Origin: Candidatus Tepidiaquacellales bacterium OLB5
GTDB lineage: Bacteria > Bacteroidota > Ignavibacteria > Tepidaquicellales > OLB5
DNA length: 35,849 nucleotides
NCBI GenBank assembly: GCA_001567545.1
Contig: LLZO01000203.1
Location: 1-35,849, forward strand
Direction of reading: 5' to 3'
The notes under the pieces are model-generated. The model was not told the DNA's origin, did not search any database, and worked only from the letters and a program-made list of their open reading frames with translations. Below, one piece after another: positions 25,652 to 33,600 of this stretch. The stretch's first letter is position 1. Each line of letters starts with the position of its first letter. The position numbers and the translations under genes were made by a program.

Positions 25652-25668
25652 AGTTGCCATAAGCAACT
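25652..25668. promoter_or_regulatory. MarR-type operator, site 2
   Basis: AGTTGCCATAAGCAACT. Both six-base half-sites (AGTTGC/GCAACT) are perfect; only the five-base centre differs. It is centred 62 bases from site 1 and lies between the two divergent promoters. Confidence 0.72.
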
Positions 25669-25729
25669 AAACGATAAAAATCATATTTTTTTGTGAAACA
25701 GGTCATATTTTATCGCCGGCCTTGCCTGT

Positions 25730-25737
25730 TATTTTTG
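25730..25737 (+). promoter_or_regulatory. -7 promoter element of the cytochrome operon
   Basis: TATTTTTG fits TAnnTTTG. Operator site 3 begins three bases later, so it would cover the transcription start. A -33 TTG at the usual spacing is not evident. Confidence 0.5.
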
Positions 25738-25740
25738 TAT

Positions 25741-25757
25741 AGTTGCTAATGGCAATT
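25741..25757. promoter_or_regulatory. MarR-type operator, site 3
   Basis: AGTTGCTAATGGCAATT, with two differences from the perfect site. It directly follows a -7 element and precedes ATG 25762 by four bases, so a bound repressor would block initiation of the FadL-cytochrome operon. Confidence 0.72.
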
Positions 25758-25761
25758 ATAA

Positions 25762-27291
25762 ATGAAAATAATAAAAAAGACGAAAAATATGAAGAAAATT
25801 ACAGGGTTCTTACTTCTATCCATCATTTTGATATCCGGTTTATATTCCCAAAACGGCACCAGATTAATAGGTTTTGATGCCAAAACAACAGGCAGGGGAG
25901 GAGTTTCTACCGGTTTTTTTGATAATACAAGCCTTTTAATGACTAATCCGGCAGGGATATCATTTTTAAAGGAAAATATGCTTGAAGCAGATTTTTCCAT
26001 GATGCTGCCAAAGCTTAAATTCACAAATTCAATAAATAATGCAGTAGGAAATTCTAATTCATACCCGCTTCCTTCACTTGGCGTAACATATACTCCCAAA
26101 AAATCAAAATTAACACTTGGTCTTGGTTTCTTTACAAATGGCGGTATGGGTTCAGATTTTAAGTTAAATCACCAGTTATTTAAGGATCAAAACGGAAATT
26201 ACATTCAGCAGGAATATTTTTCAAAATTTGCTGTTATGCAGGGCGGACCTTCACTATCATATAAATTCAGTAAAAATTTCTCTGCAGGATTTTCAGCTCA
26301 CGTATATTACAGCATGATGGACTTCCGTATGCCTTACAGTCTTTCACCCAATGAGCTTAAAGGTGTAGTAAACCCTCAAACAGGTATGACGTTTGGGCAG
26401 ATGTTCTCTGCTCCCCAGAGCCAGGGCGGTTTGGGATACAGCGAAGTAACTGCATATGCAAATATGAGCGATCTTACAGCTTTCGGTTTCGGCGGAAAAA
26501 TCGGGCTGGCATACAAAATTAATGAAATGTTCTCCCTTGGATTAAGCTATACGCTTCCGGTTGATCTTACTTACAAGAACGGAAAAGCTGATATGGATAT
26601 GACATACCAGATGAACGATGCTTTCGGCAGAGTTGTAATGGGTTACATGACAAACTATCCCGGAATTACACAACAGCAGGCAATGGACTCAGCTATGAAT
26701 GCATTTTCACAGATGGGAATTGATCTTTCACTCGGAGCAAAAGCATCATATGATCTTGAAAACAAGCTTTCAATGCCGCAGCAGATATCATTCGGTTTTT
26801 CATATGCTGCACCTAATAAAAAATTCCGTTTCGGTATGGATTTTGAATGGCTGAACTGGAAGAAAGCATTTGAAAAAATGGAGCTTAGTATGACAGGAGG
26901 ACAAAATGCCAACATAAACAGAATGATGGGCAACACTGGTTCATTTTCGCTTAATTTTCCGCTGGAATGGAAAGACTCATATATAATACACGCCGGCGGC
27001 GAATATGATTTCTCAAAATTATTCACTTTCCGTTTAGGATATACCTACGGAACAAATCCGGTACCTGAAGAAACAGTATTCCCCGTTTTCCCTGCTATAG
27101 TAGAAAATCATGTAATGGCAGGAGGATCACTTAACTTTTCACCAAAGTTTGCTGTAAACTTTGCATATGAAATGGCTTTGAATAAAGAGCTTACAGCATC
27201 AAATCCAAGTACAATTGCATCAGAATATAACAACAGCACGTCATCACTTCAGACAATGCTGTTCCATTTATCGTTGACTTGGAAGTATTAA
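25762..27291 (+). CDS. OmpP1/FadL-family outer-membrane protein
   Basis: The 509-residue outer-membrane beta barrel has a signal peptide ending near LISGLYSQ and the diagnostic N-terminal hatch region: AKTTGRGGVSTGFFDNTSLL followed by NPAGISFL. Many amphipathic strands follow, and the protein ends with LSLTWKY, an aromatic-terminated final strand as expected. FadL proteins let hydrophobic or poorly soluble small molecules cross the outer membrane. At the head of a multiheme/sulfur operon its cargo might be a sulfur compound, which is inference. ATG 25789 (MKKITGFLLLS) is an alternative start and may be better, since 25762 is close to the predicted transcription start. Confidence 0.92.
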   Translation: MKIIKKTKNMKKITGFLLLSIILISGLYSQNGTRLIGFDAKTTGRGGVSTGFFDNTSLLMTNPAGISFLKENMLEADFSMMLPKLKFTNSINNAVGNSNSYPLPSLGVTYTPKKSKLTLGLGFFTNGGMGSDFKLNHQLFKDQNGNYIQQEYFSKFAVMQGGPSLSYKFSKNFSAGFSAHVYYSMMDFRMPYSLSPNELKGVVNPQTGMTFGQMFSAPQSQGGLGYSEVTAYANMSDLTAFGFGGKIGLAYKINEMFSLGLSYTLPVDLTYKNGKADMDMTYQMNDAFGRVVMGYMTNYPGITQQQAMDSAMNAFSQMGIDLSLGAKASYDLENKLSMPQQISFGFSYAAPNKKFRFGMDFEWLNWKKAFEKMELSMTGGQNANINRMMGNTGSFSLNFPLEWKDSYIIHAGGEYDFSKLFTFRLGYTYGTNPVPEETVFPVFPAIVENHVMAGGSLNFSPKFAVNFAYEMALNKELTASNPSTIASEYNNSTSSLQTMLFHLSLTWKY

Positions 27292-27346
27292 GATCAGTAA
27301 TTCTGTAATCATATAAAAAAATAAAACAGAGTCGAAATAAGTTTGT

Positions 27347-28789
27347 ATGAAAAAGATAATTTTTAAAACTAAGCACTATTTGTTAATATATTTTGGATTA
27401 GCATTGATTACGGTATTTGCTGCAAGCTCTTGCAATAAAGATACGCGCTCTGACAGCAATACTGTGCCAAAACCGGTAAATCCGCTTGAAGGAAAAGTGC
27501 TTCCGCACCTTGATCACAGTGCTTATTTTAAAGATACCATTTTAACACCTCAGGAAGTAACGCGCAGATGTCTGGAATGTCATCCCAACAGCGCTATGGA
27601 AGTAATGAAAACCCCGCACTGGACATGGATAAGCGGTGATGTTGAAAGGAACGGGAAAAATATCCCAATAGGTAAAAGGAACCAGATAAATAACTTCTGT
27701 ATCAGCATTGTTGGAAACTGGAATTCCTGCACTTCATGTCATGCAGGCTACGGGTGGGAAGATATGAGCTACGACTTTTCAAAAGAAGAAAATGTTGATT
27801 GCCTGGTATGCCATGACGGTTCAGGTACTTATTCAAAAACCAAACTTGGTATGCCTGATAAAAATGTTGACCTGCGTTTGGTTGCAGGAAGCGTACACCG
27901 CCCCGCACGTGAGAATTGCGGTATTTGCCATTTCAGCGGCGGCGGCGGTATGGGTGTAAAGCACGGTGACCTGGATGAATCGCTTATCAATGCAAACAAG
28001 GAGCTGGATTTCCACATGGGTAAGCTGAATTTCCAGTGTGTTGACTGCCATACTACAAAAAATCATAAGATTGCAGGTAAAGTAAATACTACATATACTG
28101 AAAAAACAAATGCAGTAAGATTTAATTGTGAAAAATGTCATACGGATCAGCCGCATAAAGAGCCCAGGCTGAATAAACATACATCAAGGATAGCATGTCA
28201 GACATGTCATATACCTGAGTTCGCAAAAAAACTCCCGACAAAAATGATTTGGGACTGGTCAAAAGCAGGTGATTCAACAAGGATAGACAGCCCGCATGAA
28301 TACCTTAAGATAAAAGGTGAATTCCAATATGAAGAAGGAGTTATACCAACATATGCCTGGTTTAACGGAAAAATGGATAGATATATCAAGGGGGATAAAC
28401 TTGATGACGAACCTGAACACTTTATGAACAGACCATTAGGCTCACGTGATGATAAGAATGCAAAAATCTGGCCATTTAAAGTACATCATACTGTTCAGCC
28501 TTATGATGAAGTAAACAATATTCTTATTCCACCCATAACCAGCGGTGAGGGAGGGTTCTGGACGAAATTTGACTGGGCATATGCGCTTGAAACAGGCGCA
28601 AAGCTGAACAATCTGCCTTACAGCGGAAAGTACGGTTTCACAAAAACCAAAATGTACTGGCCTATAACTCACATGGTTACAACAGGCAAAAATGCTCTTG
28701 CCTGTGTTGACTGCCACTCCAAAGGTGGAAGGCTGAACTGGGCAGAACTGGGCTATAAACACGACCCGTTACAGGGACCGGGAAAATAA
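27347..28789 (+). CDS. Octaheme c-type cytochrome, tetrathionate reductase family
   Basis: The 480-residue periplasmic lipoprotein (lipobox AASSC, Cys29) has exactly eight CxxCH haem sites: CLECH (75), CTSCH (127), CLVCH (151), CGICH (190), CVDCH (230), CEKCH (260), CQTCH (283) and CVDCH near the C-terminus. The count, the length, and the large gap between haem seven and haem eight match octaheme tetrathionate reductase (OTR), whose known member reduces tetrathionate and also nitrite and hydroxylamine in vitro. The physiological substrate in this group is unsettled. It is 55 bases after the FadL gene and is followed by two sulfur transporters and a membrane cytochrome that could feed it quinol electrons. 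Confidence 0.9.
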   Translation: MKKIIFKTKHYLLIYFGLALITVFAASSCNKDTRSDSNTVPKPVNPLEGKVLPHLDHSAYFKDTILTPQEVTRRCLECHPNSAMEVMKTPHWTWISGDVERNGKNIPIGKRNQINNFCISIVGNWNSCTSCHAGYGWEDMSYDFSKEENVDCLVCHDGSGTYSKTKLGMPDKNVDLRLVAGSVHRPARENCGICHFSGGGGMGVKHGDLDESLINANKELDFHMGKLNFQCVDCHTTKNHKIAGKVNTTYTEKTNAVRFNCEKCHTDQPHKEPRLNKHTSRIACQTCHIPEFAKKLPTKMIWDWSKAGDSTRIDSPHEYLKIKGEFQYEEGVIPTYAWFNGKMDRYIKGDKLDDEPEHFMNRPLGSRDDKNAKIWPFKVHHTVQPYDEVNNILIPPITSGEGGFWTKFDWAYALETGAKLNNLPYSGKYGFTKTKMYWPITHMVTTGKNALACVDCHSKGGRLNWAELGYKHDPLQGPGK

Positions 28790-28810
28790 ATTATTTAATA
28801 TATAAGTAAC

Positions 28811-29344
28811 ATGAAAATCAAACCAAAACCATATAAGAATCCATACTTTGCAGGAGCATTACTGGGTGTAGTATTATTCAGCGCTTATGCACTGACTCAC
28901 AGCGGCCTGGGAGCTTCTGGCGCTATCAGCCGCATACATGTTGCCATTACAAAATTATTCTGGCAGCAGCATGTTGATATGGTGAGCACATTTGCTTTAA
29001 TGGGAGCAGGGGATACCAATGCCCTGGATCATGCCAGTGTATTTCTGTTAATTGGCACTTTTGCAGGCGGAATGATCTCTGCACTTATCAACGGAAGACT
29101 GAAGCTTGAAATTTTTAAAGGTCCGCAGATTTCAAATGTTCAGCGGCTTATTTTTGCGCTGATAGGCGGCTTGATAATGGGTTATGGCGCAAGGTTTGCA
29201 CGCGGCTGCACATCAGGGCAGGCACTTTCAGGCGGCGCTGTACTTTCACTTGGAAGCTGGGCTTTTATGTTCAGTGTGTTTATCGGCGGCTATGCTGTTG
29301 CTTACTTTGTACGCCGCCTGTGGGCTGAACCAAATTTAAAATAA
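28811..29344 (+). CDS. YeeE/YedE-family sulfur transporter, first protein
   Basis: The 177-residue inner-membrane protein has about four helices. The family signature is seen in GGLIMGYGARFARGCTSGQAL, where Cys133 lies in the RGCTSG turn (the last residues of a longer conserved run, starting near residue 119). YeeE/YedE (DUF395) proteins move thiosulfate or related reduced-sulfur species through a relay of conserved cysteines. In many genomes the transporter is split in two short proteins; here this protein and the next, which starts 13 bases downstream, form such a pair. An N-terminal helix precedes a periplasmic loop of about 35 residues. Direction of transport cannot be read. Confidence 0.9.
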   Translation: MKIKPKPYKNPYFAGALLGVVLFSAYALTHSGLGASGAISRIHVAITKLFWQQHVDMVSTFALMGAGDTNALDHASVFLLIGTFAGGMISALINGRLKLEIFKGPQISNVQRLIFALIGGLIMGYGARFARGCTSGQALSGGAVLSLGSWAFMFSVFIGGYAVAYFVRRLWAEPNLK

Positions 29345-29357
29345 GAAAAAATTTAAT

Positions 29358-30554
29358 ATGTTACCTATAGATGTAATTGCAGTTCTCGGAAAATTCGGCG
29401 GGTATGCCGTATTTGTTGCTATTGGCATGGGATTTGGCGCTGCTTTGGAAATTGCCGGTTTCGGTGACTCACGCCGGCTTGCTGCACAGTTCTATTTAAA
29501 AGATATGACAGTTTTGAAAACTATGTTTACAGGAATTGTGGTTGCAGCGGTTTTAATATTTCTGTCATCAGCTCTGGGTTTTCTGGATTTTTCACAAATA
29601 TCGGTTACCCAAACTTTTTTATGGCCGGGAATTATTGGCGGCCTGATAATGGGTGTTGGATTTATAGTAGGCGGTTACTGCCCCGGAACTTCAGTTGTTT
29701 CAGCAGCAAGCCTTAAGATAGACGGACTTTTCTTTCTGGCCGGCACTATTCTTGGAGCCGGAATTTTCGGTGAATCACTTCCTGCTTTCACTGATTTCTG
29801 GAATTCATCATTTACTGAACGGTATCTGCTTTCAGACTGGCTTGGATGGTCAATAGGCGCAACATTATTTGCAGTTGTGCTTATGGCAATAATGATGTTT
29901 TACGGAGCCGAAAAAACCGAGGAGTTCTTCAGGATTAAAAAAACCGGCGGTAAATGGTCTTGGAAAATATCAAAACGCTCATACCTTGCGGGTGCTGCTG
30001 TTTTGGTTGTTACAGCAGCTTTAGTCTGGACTATCGGCCAGCCTGACCCGGTTCGTAAATGGAGCCTGATGGAAGGCAAATACGGCGGGCAGCTTGCTGC
30101 ACGGGATGTTTTCATTCACCCTCTTGAATATGTTAAAACATTCAATGAAGCATCAATAAAGCTTGTTACTCTTGATCTGCGTGCTGAGGAAGAATTCAGA
30201 AAATTCCATATAACAGGCTCTGAAAATGTTAAGCCTGAAGATGTGCTGAATCCTGAATTTATTTCGCCGCTGACGCAGCTTCCGGCACAGGGAGTAGTAA
30301 TCCTGATTGCAGATAATGAAGCAGTATCTGTGCAGGCATGGAAATACCTGAAAGTACAGGGCGTGAACAATGTTTATATTCTTGATAATGGACTGCATGA
30401 CTGGAATAAGCTTTTTGAAGGCAAAACCATTTCCGGAAAATCCATAAATATATCATCTCCGCCTTCTGAGGTATTGAAGTTATTTCCAAAGGATGCATAT
30501 GCACCCAAGATAAAAATAAGTACTAAAAAGCGTTCGGGCGGACTTTGCAGTTAA
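29358..30554 (+). CDS. YeeE/YedE-family sulfur transporter fused to a degenerate rhodanese domain
   Basis: The 398-residue protein has an N-terminal YeeE/YedE membrane part (residues 1-185) with GGYCPGTSVVSAASLKIDG, giving Cys108 as the conserved relay cysteine. After one more membrane helix (208-226) it carries a rhodanese-like domain (about 245-353): VTLDLRAEEEFRKFHITGSEN is recognisable. The catalytic loop that should hold Cys reads IADNEAVS, so the domain cannot form the usual persulfide. The extreme C-terminus, KKRSGGLCS, has a lone Cys397 that might act as a movable thiol. It pairs with the preceding transporter half and precedes the cytochrome. A role in passing or sensing sulfur is inferred. 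Confidence 0.88.
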   Translation: MLPIDVIAVLGKFGGYAVFVAIGMGFGAALEIAGFGDSRRLAAQFYLKDMTVLKTMFTGIVVAAVLIFLSSALGFLDFSQISVTQTFLWPGIIGGLIMGVGFIVGGYCPGTSVVSAASLKIDGLFFLAGTILGAGIFGESLPAFTDFWNSSFTERYLLSDWLGWSIGATLFAVVLMAIMMFYGAEKTEEFFRIKKTGGKWSWKISKRSYLAGAAVLVVTAALVWTIGQPDPVRKWSLMEGKYGGQLAARDVFIHPLEYVKTFNEASIKLVTLDLRAEEEFRKFHITGSENVKPEDVLNPEFISPLTQLPAQGVVILIADNEAVSVQAWKYLKVQGVNNVYILDNGLHDWNKLFEGKTISGKSINISSPPSEVLKLFPKDAYAPKIKISTKKRSGGLCS

Positions 30555-30574
30555 AACACAAAATATTTGATCGT

Positions 30575-32474
30575 ATGAAATTATTATCTGCAGTTTTTAA
30601 ATTAACGGCTATTATAATTATATTTGGTTCAGCTGCAAACACAGCAACGGCACAGATACTTAAAGGAAACACTTTTAACAATACAGAGTGCATGCAGTGC
30701 CATGAAAAACATGTACCTTCTGACATGTATAATAAATCAGTTCACAGCACATTAATGTGCACAGCCTGCCATGAAAAAAGACGATGCAAAACCGGTTGAT
30801 AAGCAGTTTGCCGGAAAGAATAAATGCATAGTATCATTTAAACAAACTAACTGCGCAAGCTGTCACAGCCAGGTTGCCAAAGATCACGAAACAAGCGTAC
30901 ACAACTCTGCCAGGCTGCCTGTTAACTGTTCAAAGTGCCATGCTGATATTCATAAGATCACTTCTATTAAAAATAATAAAACAGCATCGGCAAAGCTTTG
31001 CAGCAGCTGCCATGAAAAAGAAACTGTTTATTTTAAATCGGTTCATTTTAAAGCGCTGGAAAGCGGAAGCAAAGATGCGCCTACCTGTACAGACTGTCAT
31101 AACAAGCATGCGATAGATAAAATAGATAATGTTTCAAACGGAAGGATTTTTCATACACAGGCATGCATGAAATGCCACGCAGATACAGAGATGATGAAAC
31201 GCAACAGCGTTACCACCATTGCTCCAAAATCTTATTTTGAAAGCTACCACGGCAAGAATATCAGGCTTGGATATCCCGAAAAAGTAGCAGGCTGCGCAGA
31301 TTGCCACAGCTCCCACAGCATACTTCCGGAAAAAGACTCAAACTCAACAGTTAACTCTGTAAACCTGATAAATACCTGCAATCAGTGCCATAAAGATGCC
31401 AGTGACGGTTTTGCAAAGTTTATTGCACATGCCGAGCCTAATAACAGGGAAAAATTCCCCGGCCTTTTCTGGATCACCGTATTTATGAATTTATTGCTTG
31501 CAGGAACATTCCTTTTCTTCTGGATGCACTCATTATTGTGGACATTCAGGGGTTTTGCAGAAAAGAAACAAAAAAGGAATGCCGAAGATTTTTCCGGCAA
31601 AGATAAACCTCCTGCTTCAGAGGTGATAATAAAACGTAAAGTATACAGGCGGTTCAAGCCGGTGCATATAACATTGCACCTGTTTGTTGTGACCAGTTTT
31701 CTTGCTCTTGCTTTAACCGGCCTTCCTCTTAAGTTCAATTATACTTCATGGGGAAAAACTCTTATGGATTACCTGGGAGGCATTGGTTCTGCCGGTTTAA
31801 TACACCGCATAGGCGCTGTTATAACATTCGGGTATTTCCTTGTAACACTTGGGATGAGTATCCGTTTCCTGTTCTCCAAAAAACATTCCAAGCAGCCATT
31901 CTTAAAACGGCTGTTTGGTCCTGATTCACTTTTCATCAACAAAAAAGATATTGCTGACATCAAGGCTATGTTCAAATGGTTCTTCTTCCGCGGACCTAAG
32001 CCATCATTTGAAAGGTGGACATACTGGGAAAAGTTTGACTTTCTGGCAGTGTTCTGGGGAGTTGCAATAATTGGCTCAAGCGGACTTGTACTCTGGTTCC
32101 CTGAATTTTTCAGCTATTTCCTGCCTGGTTGGATCTTCAACATGGCTACAATAATCCATTCCGATGAAGCGCTGCTGGCTGTTGGTTTTATTTTTACAGT
32201 TCACTTTTTTAACACGCACCTGCGCGCGGAAAAATTCCCTATGGATTTTGTTATCTTCAACGGGCAGGTTACTGAAAGAGAAATGGTACATGAGAGAGGC
32301 CAGCAGTGGAAACGTTATCAGGAAGAAGGCATCACAGAAAAATTTGAGGTTAAAAAACCTACACCGCTTGGTTGGGATATAACATTACGTTTGTTCGGGT
32401 TACTGGCTGTATTTACAGGTACGGTACTGGCAGTATTGATATTTTACTCTGTAATTACATTAGGGCTGCATTAA
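30575..32474 (+). CDS. Nine-haem cytochrome c fused to membrane cytochrome b, with a frameshift
   Basis: The coding sequence is in two frames. The first (from ATG 30575) has a signal peptide (LTAIIIIFGSAANTATAQ) and two haem sites, CMQCH and CTACH, then goes out of frame. The second (from 30771) has seven more: CASCH, CSKCH, CSSCH, CTDCH, CMKCH, CADCH and CNQCH. It then has about five membrane helices with conserved His residues (HITLHLF, HRIGAVITF, IIHSDEALLAVGF, VHFFNTHLR), a di-haem cytochrome b. The join is at the six-A run 30774-30779; removing one A gives an intact protein of about 632 residues. The second frame alone has no signal peptide, so the haem part could not be secreted. The protein probably oxidises quinol and passes electrons to the octaheme reductase. 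Confidence 0.85.
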
Positions 32475-32538
32475 TTGTTCCTTTATATATTTCTTTTGTA
32501 AAGATGCAGTTTATTGAAAAATTAAACAATTATCATTA

Positions 32539-32555
32539 AGTTGCCTGTAACAACA
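32539..32555. promoter_or_regulatory. Degenerate MarR-type operator before marR (possible autoregulation)
   Basis: AGTTGCCTGTAACAACA has one perfect half-site and four of six bases of the other, at the correct spacing. It ends nine bases before ATG 32565. It is weaker than sites 1-4 and may be chance. Confidence 0.4.
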
Positions 32556-32564
32556 TTAAAATAT

Positions 32565-32984
32565 ATGAATAAAGGAATTGTTGAGCTGATTTTTGAGCTT
32601 AAATTCACATGCCAGGCAAAAGAAGAAAGTATAAGGGAAGAGCTGAAGCTGTCGCCATCTGAATACCGCGGACTGCTTTCTATAAATCCGGGGGAAGTTA
32701 AGTCATGCATGCAGATGTCCAGTATGATGGGACTTTCCAAATCACGCGGCAGCAGGGTTATAGATAAACTAATCGAACATGGATTCCTTAAAGAAGCAAA
32801 GGGTGATGACGATAAACGCATATATAATGTAATGCTTACGCCAAAAGGACAGAACGCAATTAAACGCATTAATGCGGTTATGAGCGAGTGTGAAAGGGCG
32901 ATATTGAAGAATGTGCCCCAGGATGAACTTCATAATTTCACAAAAACCCTGCATAAGATCTCGGATATAATCAGCCCGGATTAA
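32565..32984 (+). CDS. MarR-family transcriptional regulator
   Basis: The 139-residue winged-helix regulator has the recognition region SCMQMSSMMGLSKSRGSRVIDKLIEHGFL and a beta wing with KGDDDKRIYNVMLTPKG (each named here by its first 20 residues at most: residues about 47-66 and 79-95). ATG 32565 is preferred to the TTG at 32541. It has three cysteines (16, 48, 109). Cys16, in the first helix, is near the place of the reactive cysteine of OhrR, a MarR relative that senses organic peroxides and represses an OsmC-family gene. Here too an OsmC-family gene lies immediately downstream, preceded by a perfect palindrome of the type MarR proteins bind. It is the likely repressor of all sites in this region. 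Confidence 0.88.
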   Translation: MNKGIVELIFELKFTCQAKEESIREELKLSPSEYRGLLSINPGEVKSCMQMSSMMGLSKSRGSRVIDKLIEHGFLKEAKGDDDKRIYNVMLTPKGQNAIKRINAVMSECERAILKNVPQDELHNFTKTLHKISDIISPD

Positions 32985-33032
32985 ATATTAAACTTTGTAA
33001 AAACATGCTTTATAGGAATATCTGTATTTTTT

Positions 33033-33049
33033 AGTTGCTAATAGCAACT
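33033..33049. promoter_or_regulatory. MarR-type operator, site 4
   Basis: AGTTGCTAATAGCAACT, identical to site 1 which is 7.4 kb away. It covers the TTG of the -33 element of the osmC promoter, so binding would exclude RNA polymerase. Confidence 0.82.
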
Positions 33050-33065
33050 ATATTCCGTATATTTG
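33035..33065 (+). promoter_or_regulatory. Promoter of the OsmC-family gene
   Basis: TTG (33035-33037) and TATATTTG (33058-33065) with a 20-bp spacer match the Bacteroidota -33/-7 elements exactly. The leader to ATG 33101 is about 30 bases, with GAAAGG some ten bases before the start. Confidence 0.68.
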
Positions 33066-33100
33066 TACTGCTGAATTTTAATACTGAAAGGAATAAAAAA

Positions 33101-33505
33101 ATGAAAATGGAAGTCTTCTTTGATGAAGGTAAAAAAGTAAATATCCGTTATAACGGAATGGTAATTAAAACAGACCAGCCTGTTGAAGCTGGTGGAGAAG
33201 GTTCAGCCCCGGCTCCGTTTGATCTTTTCCTTGCATCAATCGGCACTTGTGCGGGAATTTACGTTAAATCATTCTGTATGCAGCGGGGAATTCCCACAGA
33301 TGATATAAAAATATATCAATCAATGGAATATGATAATACAAAAGGATTGATCAATAAAATAAATCTCGATATTGAACTGCCGGAAACATTCCCTGGGAAA
33401 TACAAAGATGCAGTTATTAAAGTTGCTAATTTATGCGCTGTTAAAAAGCATCTGCAAAATCCGCCTGAAATTGTTGTAAATGCAAATATCGGCGAGCCGG
33501 TTTAA
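33101..33505 (+). CDS. OsmC-family protein
   Basis: The 134-residue protein belongs to the OsmC/Ohr superfamily, thiol-dependent enzymes that reduce organic hydroperoxides or act on related sulfur species. The two redox cysteines are in place: Cys50 in FLASIGTCAGIYVKSFC and Cys112 in VANLCAVKKHL. Cys59 is extra. It resembles the YhfA-like branch more than classical Ohr. It has no signal peptide, so it acts in the cytoplasm. ATG 33101 is preferred; an upstream open frame to 33035 would run through the operator and promoter. It follows marR by 116 bases and has its own promoter with a perfect MarR-type site. A terminator follows at 33533. Confidence 0.9.
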   Translation: MKMEVFFDEGKKVNIRYNGMVIKTDQPVEAGGEGSAPAPFDLFLASIGTCAGIYVKSFCMQRGIPTDDIKIYQSMEYDNTKGLINKINLDIELPETFPGKYKDAVIKVANLCAVKKHLQNPPEIVVNANIGEPV

Positions 33506-33532
33506 ACAACTGATTTTTCTTTTTATATTTTT

Positions 33533-33557
33533 AAACCGCCTGAGGGCGGTTTTTTTT
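33533..33557 (+). terminator. Terminator after the OsmC-family gene
   Basis: AAACCGCC (33533-33540), loop TGAG, GGCGGTTT (33545-33552), followed by a T-tract. Confidence 0.9.
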
Positions 33558-33600
33558 ATTTATTCATTTTTATTCTTTTAATCTTATACTATCTTATTTG

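Noticed and set aside
30771-30799. Programmed ribosomal frameshift between the two halves of the cytochrome gene
   Set aside because: The needed shift is +1 at a run of only six A, without a rare codon, stop or clear stimulatory structure at the site. A simple indel is more economical.
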